From Kitasatospora mediocidica KCTC 9733 (GTDB lineage: Bacteria; Actinomycetota; Actinomycetes; Streptomycetales; Streptomycetaceae), in the NCBI RefSeq assembly GCF_000744225.1, contig NZ_JQLN01000005.1, positions 930,001 to 994,000 on the forward strand: 64,000 nt of DNA, written 5' to 3'. Of the stretch, positions 17,284-25,317 are shown piece after piece. Both the position numbers and the translations under genes were made by a program. Within the stretch, counting starts at the first letter, position 1. Every line of letters begins with the position of its first letter. The notes under the pieces are model-generated. The model searched no databases. It saw nothing but the letters and a program-made list of their open reading frames with translations, and was not told the DNA's origin.

Positions 17284-18402
17284 GTGGCCCAGATCCAGAT
17301 CCCCGCTGACATCAAGCCCGCAGACGGCCGTTTCGGCTGCGGACCGTCCAAGGTGCGCCCCGAGGCCCTGAGTGCCCTCGCCGCCACCGGTACCTCACTT
17401 CTCGGCACCTCGCACCGCCAGGCTCCGGTCAAGGACCTGGTGAAGCGCGTGCGCGAGGGCGTGAGCAGCCTCTTCTCGCTCCCCGACGGGTACCAGGTGG
17501 TGCTCGGCAACGGCGGCTCCACCGCCTTCTGGGACATCGCCGCCTTCGGGCTGGTGCGCGAGAAGTCGCAGCACCTGAACTTCGGCGAGTTCTCGTCCAA
17601 GTTCGCCTCCTCCGTCAAGGCGGCCCCGTGGCTGGCCGAGCCGACCGTCGTCAAGTCCGAGCCGGGCACCCACCCGCTGCCGGTCGCCGAGGCCGGCGTG
17701 GACGTCTACGCGCTGACCCACAACGAGACGTCGACCGGCGTCGCGATGCCGATCCGCCGCCCGGCGGGCGCGGACGCCGGTTCGCTCGTCCTGGTGGACG
17801 CCACCTCGGGCGCCGGCGGCCTGCCGGTGGACATCACCGAGACCGACGTCTACTACTTCGCGCCGCAGAAGTCCTTCGCCTCCGAGGGCGGCCTCTGGCT
17901 CGCGTCCTTCTCCCCGGCCGCCCTGGAGCGCGCCGCCGAGATCGCCGCCTCCGGCCGCTACATCCCGCCGTTCTTCGACCTGCCGACGGCCATCGACAAC
18001 TCGTCGAAGGACCAGACGTACAACACCCCGTCGATCTCCACGCTCTTCCTGCTGGCCGACCAGCTGGAGTGGCTGAACGGCAACGGCGGGCTCGACTGGG
18101 CGGTCGCCCGAACGGCTGAATCCTCGGGCCACCTCTACGGCTGGGCCGAGAAGTCGTCCTTCGCCAACCCGTTCGTCGCGGAGCCGGCCGAGCGCTCGCA
18201 GGTGGTCGGCACGATCGACTTCGACGAGTCGGTCGACGCCGCCGCGATCGCCAAGGCACTGCGTGCCAACGGCATCGTGGACACCGAGCCGTACCGCAAG
18301 CTCGGCCGCAACCAGCTGCGCGTCGCGATGTTCCCGGCGATCACCCCGGCCGACGTCCAGGCGCTGACCGCCTGCATCGACTACGTGGTCGACCAGCTCT
18401 GA
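17284..18402 (+). CDS. serC: phosphoserine aminotransferase (actinobacterial type)
   Basis: This 372-aa PLP enzyme converts 3-phosphohydroxypyruvate and glutamate to phosphoserine in serine biosynthesis. The actinobacterial subtype is recognised from 'DGRFGCGPSKVRPEAL', 'LGTSHRQ', 'LGNGGSTAFWD', 'ALTHNETSTGV', 'DATSGAGGL' and the PLP-lysine motif 'YFAPQKSFASEGG'. The GTG start at 17284 has only a weak upstream site. It ends in a strong terminator at 18418-18457. Confidence 0.95.
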   Translation: MAQIQIPADIKPADGRFGCGPSKVRPEALSALAATGTSLLGTSHRQAPVKDLVKRVREGVSSLFSLPDGYQVVLGNGGSTAFWDIAAFGLVREKSQHLNFGEFSSKFASSVKAAPWLAEPTVVKSEPGTHPLPVAEAGVDVYALTHNETSTGVAMPIRRPAGADAGSLVLVDATSGAGGLPVDITETDVYYFAPQKSFASEGGLWLASFSPAALERAAEIAASGRYIPPFFDLPTAIDNSSKDQTYNTPSISTLFLLADQLEWLNGNGGLDWAVARTAESSGHLYGWAEKSSFANPFVAEPAERSQVVGTIDFDESVDAAAIAKALRANGIVDTEPYRKLGRNQLRVAMFPAITPADVQALTACIDYVVDQL

Positions 18403-18417
18403 CGCCTCGCGTCGTAC

Positions 18418-18457
18418 CGACGGGCCGCCGCCTCGCTTCCGAGGCGGCGGCCCGTCG
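18418..18457. terminator. Stem-loop terminator after serC
   Basis: A perfect 17-bp stem (arms 18418-18434 and 18441-18457) with a 6-nt loop GCTTCC lies 16 bp after the serC stop. It is symmetrical and could also stop transcription of the convergent small gene. Confidence 0.85.
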
Positions 18458-18469
18458 TCGTCGCTGCCG

Positions 18470-18559
18470 TCACTTGCCGATCAGTGCGCCGATCACCACA
18501 GCCACCAGCAGCAGCGCCAGCGCGCCGGACACGATCCGCATACGAGTCTTGGGGTCCAC
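18470..18559 (-). CDS. 29-aa single-pass membrane miniprotein
   Basis: Reading GTG at 18559 to TGA at 18470 gives 29 residues: a short basic N-terminus ('MDPKTRMR') and one hydrophobic helix of about 19 residues ending 'IGALIGK'. Very small proteins that begin Asp-Pro and carry one TM segment are conserved in Streptomyces (for example the SGM_5486 type), but I cannot confirm membership. No strong ribosome site is seen. It sits between the serC terminator and the SDR gene. Confidence 0.45.
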   Translation of the reverse strand: MDPKTRMRIVSGALALLLVAVVIGALIGK

Positions 18560-18583
18560 AGTCAACGAGGGTACCCGCACGGC

Positions 18584-19351
18584 TCAGACGCCCAGATGCG
18601 AGCCCCCGGTGGCGTCCAGGACCTGCCCGGTGACCCAGCGGCCGTCGTCGCCGGCCAGGAACGCCACCGCGTCGGCGATGTCCTGCGGCTCGCCGACCCG
18701 CCCGAGGGCCGACAGGGCGGAGTACTGGGCCAGCGTCGCGGGGTCGGCGAGAGCGGGGTTCATCTCGGTCCTGACGATGCCGGGGGCCACCGCGTTGACG
18801 GTGATCCCGCGGGCGCCGAGCTCCTGGGCCAGCGTCAGGGTCAGGGTGTTGATCGCTCCCTTGGTCAGCGAGTACGCGCTGGTCACCGGGAAGGCGATCC
18901 GGGCCACGCCGGACGAGATGTTGATGATCCGCCCGCCGTCCCGCAGTCGGCCCAGGCCCTGCTGGATGACGAAGAACGGCGCTTTGACGTTGACCGCGAA
19001 GACCCGGTCGTAGTCGGACTCGGTCACCTCGGCGATCGTGGCGAGCAGCCCGATGCCCGCGTTGTTGACCAGGATGTCCAGCCCGGGACGGCCGCCGGCC
19101 TGCGCGAGGCCCGCGTCGAACGCCGCCCAGAGCGCCGCTGCGTCGCCCGGCACCCCCAGCTCGGCGCCGATCGCGAAGGCCTCGCCGCCGGCCGCCGTGA
19201 TCTGTTCCACGGTCTCCTTGGCGGCCACCGCGTTGCTCCCGTAGTGGACCGCGACCAGCGCGCCGTCCTGCGCCAGGCGCAGCGCGATGCCCCGCCCGAT
19301 CCCCCTGCTGCCGCCGGTCACCAGTGCCGTACGGCCGGAGAGCTTGCCCAG
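18584..19351 (-). CDS. SDR-family oxidoreductase
   Basis: This classical short-chain dehydrogenase/reductase of about 255 aa has the Rossmann motif 'TGGSRGIGRG', 'NNAGIG', catalytic Ser in 'NISSG', 'YSLTK' (Tyr-x3-Lys) and 'VAPGIVRTEM'. The NAD(P)-dependent substrate is unknown. No ATG, GTG or TTG lies at the expected start; CTG at 19351 ('LGKLSGRTALVTGG'), about 10 bp after AAGGGG, is the best candidate. It is divergent from a TetR gene, with two palindromes between them, so it is probably repressed by that regulator. Confidence 0.85.
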   Translation of the reverse strand: MGKLSGRTALVTGGSRGIGRGIALRLAQDGALVAVHYGSNAVAAKETVEQITAAGGEAFAIGAELGVPGDAAALWAAFDAGLAQAGGRPGLDILVNNAGIGLLATIAEVTESDYDRVFAVNVKAPFFVIQQGLGRLRDGGRIINISSGVARIAFPVTSAYSLTKGAINTLTLTLAQELGARGITVNAVAPGIVRTEMNPALADPATLAQYSALSALGRVGEPQDIADAVAFLAGDDGRWVTGQVLDATGGSHLGV

Positions 19352-19369
19352 GCGTCCACACCCCTTTTT

Positions 19370-19385
19370 TGTATCGGTCGCTACA
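19370..19385. promoter_or_regulatory. TetR operator 1
   Basis: TGTATCGGTCGCTACA is an imperfect palindrome (half-sites TGTATCGG and TGTAGCGA). A second copy lies 38 bp away. It lies directly upstream of the SDR gene, where binding would block its promoter. Confidence 0.75.
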
Positions 19386-19407
19386 GATAAGACCGTAGCA
19401 CGATCTC

Positions 19408-19423
19408 TGTAGCGGTCGATACA
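19408..19423. promoter_or_regulatory. TetR operator 2
   Basis: TGTAGCGGTCGATACA is nearly the reverse complement of operator 1 and is itself an imperfect palindrome. It lies 32 bp before the tetR start, consistent with autoregulation. The regulator is inferred from position. Confidence 0.75.
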
Positions 19424-19455
19424 GATTTGCGGGGCGGCCCGCATAGACTCCTCAC

Positions 19456-20058
19456 ATGACGACGAGAGCCCCGCGCGGCCGCCCCCGGTCCTTCGACCGC
19501 GAGGCCGCGTTGGCACAGGCCACCACGCTCTTCTGGGAGAAGGGCTACGAGGCCACCTCGATCGCCGACCTGACCGAGGTCATGGGCATCCGGGCGCCCA
19601 GCCTGTACGCCGCCTTCGGCGACAAGCGCGCGCTCTTCGACGAGGTCGTGGCGAGCTACCAGCAGACCTTCGGGGCGTTCAGCAGCCGCGCGCTGGAGGA
19701 GGAGCCGACCACGCGCGCGGGCATCGCCCGGCTCCTGCGCGAGGCGGCCAGGGAGTACTCGCTGCCCGGCCGGCCGCACGGCTGCCTGATCGTCAGCGCG
19801 GCCGTCAACTGCGGGTCGCAGGGGGTGCGGCTGGCGCTACGGGAGATCCGCAACGCCGCCATCGCGGAGCTGGAGCGCCGGATCGCCGCCGCCGTCGAGT
19901 GCGGCGAGGAGCCGGCCGAGAGCGACCCGGCCGCACTCGCCCGGTTCACCGGCGCGGTGATCCAGGGCATGTCCCAGCAGGCCCGCGACGGCGCGGACCG
20001 GACGGAGCTGGAGGGCGTCGCCGAGGCGGCCATGCGCGCCTGGCCGCCCCGGCGCTAG
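19456..20058 (+). CDS. TetR/AcrR-family regulator
   Basis: This 200-aa protein has an N-terminal HTH: 'RGRPRSFDREAALAQATTLFWEKGYEATSIADLTEVMGI', followed by 'APSLYAAFGDKRALF'. The ligand-binding C-terminal half contains 'GCLIVSAAVN' and two Cys residues. It is divergent from the SDR gene and probably represses it and itself through the two 16-bp palindromes. The ligand is unknown. Confidence 0.92.
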   Translation: MTTRAPRGRPRSFDREAALAQATTLFWEKGYEATSIADLTEVMGIRAPSLYAAFGDKRALFDEVVASYQQTFGAFSSRALEEEPTTRAGIARLLREAAREYSLPGRPHGCLIVSAAVNCGSQGVRLALREIRNAAIAELERRIAAAVECGEEPAESDPAALARFTGAVIQGMSQQARDGADRTELEGVAEAAMRAWPPRR

Positions 20059-20062
20059 GCGG

Positions 20063-20635
20063 TCACCCCAGCGGCCAGCTGGCCACCGTCGTGTAGTGCG
20101 AGCGTCCGCCGGCCGACTCGCTGCGCATCAGGTGGAGTTCGTCGGCCGTCCACTCGCCGCCCCGGAAGTCGGCCAGCAGGTCCGCCGCCTCGGCCACCCG
20201 GCCGTGCGTGGACGGGACCGCCGACCGGCGGCCCGCCGTGCGGGCCAGCGTGAGGTGCGGACGGAACGCGGGTTCGTCCTGCGGCAGGCCGCAGCCGGCC
20301 TCCTCGGCCGCCCGGCGGACGTCCTCGCTCAGCGCCCGCAGCACCCGGGTCTCCCCCGCCACACCGGCCCAGAGCGCCCGGTCGCCGAACCGCCCGCCCT
20401 CGGCCAGCCGCAGCCGGTGCGCCGGGTTCAGTGCGGCAGCGCGGGACAGCGCGCCCTCCAGGCCCGGGAGTTGCTCGGGCGCGACCTCGCCGAGGAAGGC
20501 GAGCGTGAGGTGCCAGCCGTCGCGCGCCGTCCAGCGCCAGCGGTCGGCACCCGGCAGCGCGTGCAGCGGGGCGAGCACCGCGGCGAGTTCCCGTACCGCG
20601 TCGGCGGGCGGCAGCACCGCCACGAAGAGTTTCAT
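20063..20635 (-). CDS. thpR: RNA 2',3'-cyclic phosphodiesterase
   Basis: This 190-aa 2H-phosphoesterase family protein carries two HxTx motifs, 'WHLTLAFLGEV' in the N-terminal half and 'FRPHLTLART' in the C-terminal half. The family opens 2',3'-cyclic phosphates (formerly called 2'-5' RNA ligase). It starts 'MKLFVAVLPP', as typical. It converges on tetR with only 4 bp between stop codons. Confidence 0.92.
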   Translation of the reverse strand: MKLFVAVLPPADAVRELAAVLAPLHALPGADRWRWTARDGWHLTLAFLGEVAPEQLPGLEGALSRAAALNPAHRLRLAEGGRFGDRALWAGVAGETRVLRALSEDVRRAAEEAGCGLPQDEPAFRPHLTLARTAGRRSAVPSTHGRVAEAADLLADFRGGEWTADELHLMRSESAGGRSHYTTVASWPLG

Positions 20636-20705
20636 GTCGTCATTCTCCGCCCCGGGTTGTGCGCACAGGGGAAGCCCCCTCCCCTGTGCGCACCGTGCTT
20701 CGCCG

Positions 20706-22196
20706 TCAGCAGGCGGTCGCGAGCTCCCGGACGCGGCTCTCGCCGCGCGGCACGAAGGCCACCACCCGGCCGGTCCGCTGACGGTGCAGGTCGACCCGCA
20801 GCCGCAGGTCGGCGCAGCGCGCCAGCACCAGGCCGATCACCGTCGCGGCCAGCGCGGAGACCAGCCCGCAGGCCAGCATGCCGATCCGGGGACCGTAGAC
20901 GGACGTCGCCCAGCCCACCACCGGCGCGCCGATCGGCGTTCCGCCGGTGAAGACCAGCACCAGCAGGCCCATCACCCGACCGCGCATCTCGGGGTCGGTG
21001 GCCAGCTGCACATAGGAGTTGACCGCGGTGTTGAAGGTCAGCCCGCAGATCCCGACCAGGGTGAGCAGCACCGCGAAGCTCCAGTAGCCGGGCGCGGCCG
21101 AGGCCAGCACCTCCAGCACACCGAAGCCGAGTGCCGCACCGGTCAGCCAGCGCAGCCGCGGGGCGCCGCGGCGGGCGGCGTAGAGCGCGCCGGCCAGCGA
21201 GCCGAGCGCCATCGCGGTGTTCAGCAGGCCGTACTGGCCCGGGCCGACGTGGAAGGTGTCGTAGGCGAAACCGGAGAGCAGGGTCGGGAAGTTGAAGCCG
21301 AAGGTGCCGATGAAACCGGCCAGCACCAGCGGCCACATCAGGTCCGGACGCTCCTTCACATACCGCAGGCCCTCACGGAGTTGGCCCTTCTCGCGCGGGA
21401 TCCGGTCGATCGGACGCAGCTCGCTGGTCCGCATCGCCAGCAGTCCGCCGATCACGGCGACGAACGAGAGCGCGTTGAGCGCGAACGCCCACCCGCTGCC
21501 GACCGCGGCGATCAGCAGACCGGCGACCGCCGGGCCGACCAGCCGGGCGGTCTGGAAGTTGGCCGCGTTCAGGCTGACCGCGTTGCTGAGGTCCTTGGGA
21601 CCCACCATCTCGGAGACGAAGGCCTGCCGGGTCGGGGTGTCCACCACCGTCACCAGGCCGAGCAGCAGCGCGAAGGCGTAGACGTAGTACTCGGTCACCA
21701 CGCCCGTCACGGTGAGGACGGCGAGACCGGCGGCGAGCAGGCCCATCAGGCCCTGGGTCACGATCAGCAGGCGGCGCTTGGGCATCCGGTCGGCGAGGAC
21801 TCCGCCGAAGAGGCCGAGCAGCAGGGTGGGCAGGAACTGCATCGCGGTGGTGATGCCGACCGCGAGCGGGCTGCCGGTGAGGCTCAGCACCAGCCAGTCC
21901 TGGGCGATGCGCTGCATCCAGCTGCCGGTATTGCTGACGATCTGACCGGCGAAGAAATAGCGGTAGTTACGCACCTTCAGCGAGGAGAACATGCCCCCCG
22001 GTCGGGTGAACGAAGCCCCGGTGGGGCCGGATGCGACGGTGGGTGCCGTCGCGGCCCGTTCGCAGGGGTCGTCGTCGCCGGGCAGATTCACCGGCGCGGG
22101 TATCGCGGCGGAGGCCGTCGGTACCGGAGTGTTCGAAGTCTGGGCGGTGGTGTCGTCGGGACGGGTTGCGGCGCTGGCTGCGGCCGGCGGTGTCAC
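20706..22196 (-). CDS. MFS transporter
   Basis: This is a 496-aa major facilitator of the MFS_3/enterobactin-exporter-like type. A polar Pro/Ala/Thr-rich N-terminus of about 70 residues precedes 'MFSSLKVRNYRYFFAGQIVSNTGSW', followed by about 12 hydrophobic segments and the loop motif 'GGVLADRMPKRR'. GTG at 22196 follows GAGGGGAGAAA. The MarR gene lies 116 bp upstream in the same orientation, so the pair looks like a regulated efflux operon. The substrate is unknown. Confidence 0.88.
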   Translation of the reverse strand: MTPPAAASAATRPDDTTAQTSNTPVPTASAAIPAPVNLPGDDDPCERAATAPTVASGPTGASFTRPGGMFSSLKVRNYRYFFAGQIVSNTGSWMQRIAQDWLVLSLTGSPLAVGITTAMQFLPTLLLGLFGGVLADRMPKRRLLIVTQGLMGLLAAGLAVLTVTGVVTEYYVYAFALLLGLVTVVDTPTRQAFVSEMVGPKDLSNAVSLNAANFQTARLVGPAVAGLLIAAVGSGWAFALNALSFVAVIGGLLAMRTSELRPIDRIPREKGQLREGLRYVKERPDLMWPLVLAGFIGTFGFNFPTLLSGFAYDTFHVGPGQYGLLNTAMALGSLAGALYAARRGAPRLRWLTGAALGFGVLEVLASAAPGYWSFAVLLTLVGICGLTFNTAVNSYVQLATDPEMRGRVMGLLVLVFTGGTPIGAPVVGWATSVYGPRIGMLACGLVSALAATVIGLVLARCADLRLRVDLHRQRTGRVVAFVPRGESRVRELATAC

Positions 22197-22312
22197 GTCT
22201 TTCTCCCCTCGGTGCGCGGCCTGTGCCGCGCGCATGGTCCTGCTGCTGGGTCCTGCTTCGGTGATGCGTCTCCCCTTTGTCCGGCCCTGCTCGGTCGTTC
22301 TCTCCCCCCGCG

Positions 22313-22750
22313 CTACAGGTGCGCGAGCTTGTACAGCGCGGGCGCGGCCGCTCGGACCGCCTCCCACTCCTCCTCGGTCAGCCCGGAGGCCAGCTCCGCG
22401 AGCCAGGCGTTGCGACGCCGGCGGCTCTCGTTGAGGATCTCCTCGGCCTGCTCCGTCATGCTGACCACCACCTGCCGGCGGTCGTCCGGGTGCGGCTCAC
22501 GCCGCACCAGGCCCTTCTCCTCCAGCATCGCGATGATCCTGGTCATCGACGGCGGCTGGACGTGCTCCCGCCGCGCCAACTCACCGGGAGTCGCCCGCCC
22601 ACACCGCGCGAGTGTGCCCAGCACACCCATCTCGGTCGGGCTGAGCGACTGCTCCACGTGCTGGTGCCGCAAGCGGCGGGCAAGGCGCATCACGGACGAC
22701 CTCAGCTGACTGACAGCTGCGAGGTCGCCCTCGGACATCTCGGCGGGCAT
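22313..22750 (-). CDS. MarR-family regulator
   Basis: This 145-aa winged-helix protein has 'LSPTEMGVLGTLARCGRATPGELARREHVQPPSMTRII' and the wing 'LVRREPHPDDRRQVVVSMT'. It precedes the MFS exporter gene on the same strand, and an inverted repeat lies just upstream of its start, suggesting autoregulation and control of the exporter. The ligand is unknown. Confidence 0.92.
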   Translation of the reverse strand: MPAEMSEGDLAAVSQLRSSVMRLARRLRHQHVEQSLSPTEMGVLGTLARCGRATPGELARREHVQPPSMTRIIAMLEEKGLVRREPHPDDRRQVVVSMTEQAEEILNESRRRRNAWLAELASGLTEEEWEAVRAAAPALYKLAHL

Positions 22751-22755
22751 GATCC

Positions 22756-22797
22756 TTAGACTACGTCATTACCCTGTCTAACGAAAATCCATTACCC
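22756..22797. promoter_or_regulatory. Candidate MarR operator
   Basis: A perfect inverted repeat TTAGAC-N14-GTCTAA (22756-22781) begins 5 bp upstream of the marR ATG, with two direct CATTACCC copies (22767-22774 and 22790-22797). The region is conspicuously AT-richer than its surroundings, fitting a promoter-operator. Confidence 0.5.
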
Positions 22798-22918
22798 GTG
22801 TCCCTGCGGTGACTCCTGTCACGTGCGTGCACGCACCCCGGTCGGCGGACGTCCCCTGCCCTGCGGGAGACTCGGGCGTCCCGCCCCACCGCGCGCCGCC
22901 ACCGGAGGCTCCACCCGC

Positions 22919-23665
22919 ATGCTCCGCCGTTCGACCACGCTCCACCAGCCCCTCGTCGGCGCCGCGTCAGCGCTCCTGCTGCTCCTGGCCGCCGGCTGCA
23001 CCAGCGCCGCCCACACCACCGCGACCGCACAGGCCACGCACGCCGAGCCGAGCCCGGCCGGCAGCGCGGCCGCCTCCGCGCCGACGTCCGCTTCCGCGTC
23101 CGCTGCGCCGACCACCGTCGCGGCACCGTCGAGCGCGGACATCGCGAAACTGGTGGCCGACCTCCCGCCCGCACCTGCCGACTCCAAGCAGTTCGACGAC
23201 GGCAAGCCGGAGGGCGCCCTCACCGCCGACCAGTTCGTCGACGGCCTCTTCTCCCCGGCGAGCCAGGCGAAGGCCCATACGACGGAGGCCGCACGCGGGC
23301 TTCAGTTCGCGGCCCGACGCGCCTGGATGAGCGACACCAGCGCGTTCGTCGACATCTACCTCATCCGCTTCGCCACCTCGAAGGGCGCCGAGAGCTTCTA
23401 CGACTCGCGCATGACCTCGGATGCGGCCAACTTCGACGCGAACACCTCCTCGGCGCCGCAGCTACCGAACAGCAAGGTCTTCGTGAAGACGGCGCTCGAC
23501 AAGTACGGCAACGCCCTGGCGCGAATCTACGTTCAGGTGGGGAACACCGTCATCACCGTCTACACGGCCAGCCCCGCCACCCCCGACAAGGACACCGTCT
23601 CGGCGCTGGCGCTCCAGGCGTACCACGCCGTCACCGCGCAGCAGGGTGCGGCGGCCACCAGCTGA
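22919..23665 (+). CDS. secreted lipoprotein
   Basis: This 248-aa protein has a lipoprotein signal: 'LLLLLAAGC' places the lipidated Cys near residue 26, followed by an Ala/Ser/Thr-rich linker. The mature domain ('DGKPEGALTADQFVDG', 'FVDIYLIRFATSKGAESFYDSR', 'YVQVGNTVITVYTASPA') looks like the small lipoproteins with a PknH/DUF7373-like sensor fold, but I do not recognise it securely. ATG at 22919 follows GGAGG. It is divergent from marR. Confidence 0.75.
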   Translation: MLRRSTTLHQPLVGAASALLLLLAAGCTSAAHTTATAQATHAEPSPAGSAAASAPTSASASAAPTTVAAPSSADIAKLVADLPPAPADSKQFDDGKPEGALTADQFVDGLFSPASQAKAHTTEAARGLQFAARRAWMSDTSAFVDIYLIRFATSKGAESFYDSRMTSDAANFDANTSSAPQLPNSKVFVKTALDKYGNALARIYVQVGNTVITVYTASPATPDKDTVSALALQAYHAVTAQQGAAATS

Positions 23666-23734
23666 CTACGCCCGCTCTTCCGCCTCCATGAACGCCCGCA
23701 GCCGCTCGCGGTGGTTCCACCAGCGGGCAGGCCG
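23666..23734 (-). pseudogene. Possible 3' remnant of a lost gene
   Basis: A 22-codon frame with no start, closed upstream by a stop, ends at TAG 23666 and reads 'ARWWNHRERLRAFMEAEERA'. The helical, charged composition and good codon use look like the C-terminal end of a real protein. It directly abuts the lipoprotein stop. It is too short to identify. Confidence 0.25.
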
Positions 23735-23769
23735 TCACTCATTGCGATCAACTCCCGCTTTCCGTCCCC

Positions 23770-23807
23770 GCGCGGACCGGCCGCCCTCGCGACCGGCCGG
23801 TCCGCGC
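23770..23807. terminator. Stem-loop terminator
   Basis: A 13-bp perfect stem (23770-23782 with 23795-23807) and 12-nt loop lie between the lipoprotein gene and the convergent operon of small genes, so it may end both. Confidence 0.7.
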
Positions 23808-23822
23808 GCTCGACGTCAGGCG

Positions 23823-23999
23823 TCAGGCTCCCTGCTGCACCGGCTCGTCGCGGTGCCGGGGGCACGCGCAGACCGGCCAGTTCAGCGGGTCGTGCGACGG
23901 CCGCTCGGCGTCGACCTCCTCGCGGGGCGAGAGTTCGATCCGCTCGCCGGTGCCGGTGATCCGGTAGGTGCGGATGGTCATCGAGCTGCTACGGCTCAT
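23823..23999 (-). CDS. 58-aa hypothetical protein
   Basis: A small soluble protein reading 'MSRSSSMTIRTYRITGTGERIELSP', then a 'CACPRH' motif with two Cys residues that could bind metal. It lies 4 bp after the previous small gene, third in a tightly packed minus-strand set. Similar small genes commonly stand opposite XRE-DUF397 pairs in Streptomyces. Function unknown. Internal ATG at codon 7 is an alternative start. Confidence 0.65.
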   Translation of the reverse strand: MSRSSSMTIRTYRITGTGERIELSPREEVDAERPSHDPLNWPVCACPRHRDEPVQQGA

Positions 24000-24003
24000 C
24001 GGC

Positions 24004-24147
24004 TCAGATCACCTCGCACAACGGGCAGTCGGGCCAGGCCAGCGGGCACGGCTTCGGCCCGGACAGCCGGGCCCTGGCGACGATCAGCAGCAGCGAGGCG
24101 GCCAGGCCGCCTCTGGTCCGGGCGCGCGTTCTGTCAGGGCTCGACAT
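24004..24147 (-). CDS. 47-aa hypothetical protein with C-terminal cysteines
   Basis: It starts at ATG 24147 inside the 3' end of the upstream gene (14-bp overlap) and ends 'PKPCPLAWPDCPLCEVI', with a Cys-x6-Cys-x2-Cys cluster. A short hydrophobic run ('LAASLLLIVA') precedes it. The overlaps on both sides support translational coupling. Function unknown. Confidence 0.6.
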   Translation of the reverse strand: MSSPDRTRARTRGGLAASLLLIVARARLSGPKPCPLAWPDCPLCEVI

Positions 24148-24370
24148 GTGCGGCACCCGCCCGGAGAACCTTCGCCATCCGCCGGGCCACATCCGGACGG
24201 GTGGCCCCCAGGTCGATCAGGTACCGGCCGGTGAACTTGGCCGAATGCCAGTCCACCGCGACCGACACCAGCGGGACGCTGGAGAACCGCAGCGCGTCCA
24301 GCAACTCCTCCAGCGCGTCCGCCGCGTCCTGCCGCGCTTCGGCCGTGTGCTTGGTCAGTTTCGACGTCAT
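24134..24370 (-). CDS. 78-aa hypothetical protein
   Basis: First gene of a three-gene minus-strand set. It reads 'MTSKLTKHTAEARQDAADALEELLDALRFSSV', then 'VAVDWHSAKFTGRYLIDLGAT', an alpha/beta-like small protein with good codon bias. It is divergent from the XRE regulator at 24499, which may control it. Function unknown. Confidence 0.7.
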   Translation of the reverse strand: MTSKLTKHTAEARQDAADALEELLDALRFSSVPLVSVAVDWHSAKFTGRYLIDLGATRPDVARRMAKVLRAGAAHVEP

Positions 24371-24498
24371 CTTCCTGTCCGTTCACTCGTCTTGACCCCA
24401 CCCTCACTATCTGTATGTCAGGAGTCGCTCTCCGGGTCTACGCTTTCCGGGGGCGTGGCCGTTGACCTCGCCACCGTCAATCAGGTAGGGGCGCAACC

Positions 24499-25317
24499 AT
24501 GTCTCTGGCAGACCTTCTTGACCCGACGTCATCCGTACTCGCTTTCTACGCAACCGACTTGCGACGCAAGCGGGAGAAGGCCGGAATCTCGCAGCGCGCA
24601 TTCGCCAAGCAGGCGTTGATGGCGCCGTCGCTGCTCAACAAGATCGAGGCGGGGACGCGGCTGCCGACGAAGGAACTGTCGAAGCTGGCGGACGACACGT
24701 TCGGGCTGGAGGACCACTTCCAGCGGTTGTGGCCGCTGGTGATCAAGTACGCGTACCCGGCGTGGTTCCGGCCGTTCGTGGACCTGGAGGAGGCGGCGAC
24801 GGCGATCCGGTCGTTCGAGGTGCAGGTGATCCCCGGACTGCTTCAGACCGAGGCCTACGCACGAGCGGTGTTCGGCGCCCGTCGGCAGAACCACGACGTC
24901 GTCAAGGAGCAGGTGACCGCTCGTCTCGCGCGACAGCACATCCTGACGCGCGACGACCGCCCCGAGCTGTGGGTCGTGCTCGACGAGCTCATCCTGCGCC
25001 GACCGCTCGGCGGGGCCAAGGTCATGCGGGAGCAGTTGGAACGCGTCATCGCAGCAGCGGAGGAGCCGGGCACGGTGATTCAGCTGCTTCCCTTCGCCTC
25101 AGGGGTGCACGCCGGGTTGGCTGGCTCGTTCTCCGCTCTCACGCTGGACGAAGGGCCGGGGGTCGTCTACGTGGACGGCTTCCTGCAAGGGCAGATCCTG
25201 GCCGATCCCGCCGACGTCAAGGCCGCCGAGCGCACCTATGATCTGCTCACAGCCGTTGCCCTGTCGCCCGACGCGTCGATCGACCTGATCGCTGCCGCCG
25301 CAAAGGACCTGAGATGA
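24499..25317 (+). CDS. XRE-family regulator with DUF5753 (Scr1-type)
   Basis: This 272-aa protein has an N-terminal HTH: 'LRRKREKAGISQRAFAKQALMAPSLLNKIEAGTRLPTKEL'. A DUF5753 domain follows ('FEVQVIPGLLQTEAYARAVF', 'LDELILRRPLGG', 'LLPFASGVHAGLAGSF'). These are the most numerous Streptomyces XRE regulators and usually pair with a DUF397 partner, as here with a 4-bp stop/start overlap. ATG follows GTAGGGG. Confidence 0.93.
   Translation: MSLADLLDPTSSVLAFYATDLRRKREKAGISQRAFAKQALMAPSLLNKIEAGTRLPTKELSKLADDTFGLEDHFQRLWPLVIKYAYPAWFRPFVDLEEAATAIRSFEVQVIPGLLQTEAYARAVFGARRQNHDVVKEQVTARLARQHILTRDDRPELWVVLDELILRRPLGGAKVMREQLERVIAAAEEPGTVIQLLPFASGVHAGLAGSFSALTLDEGPGVVYVDGFLQGQILADPADVKAAERTYDLLTAVALSPDASIDLIAAAAKDLR

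Noticed and set aside
20632..21336. Frame of 234 codons on the minus strand inside the MFS gene
   Set aside because: Out of frame with the clear MFS transporter; Arg/Ala/Gly-rich as expected for a shifted reading of GC-rich code.
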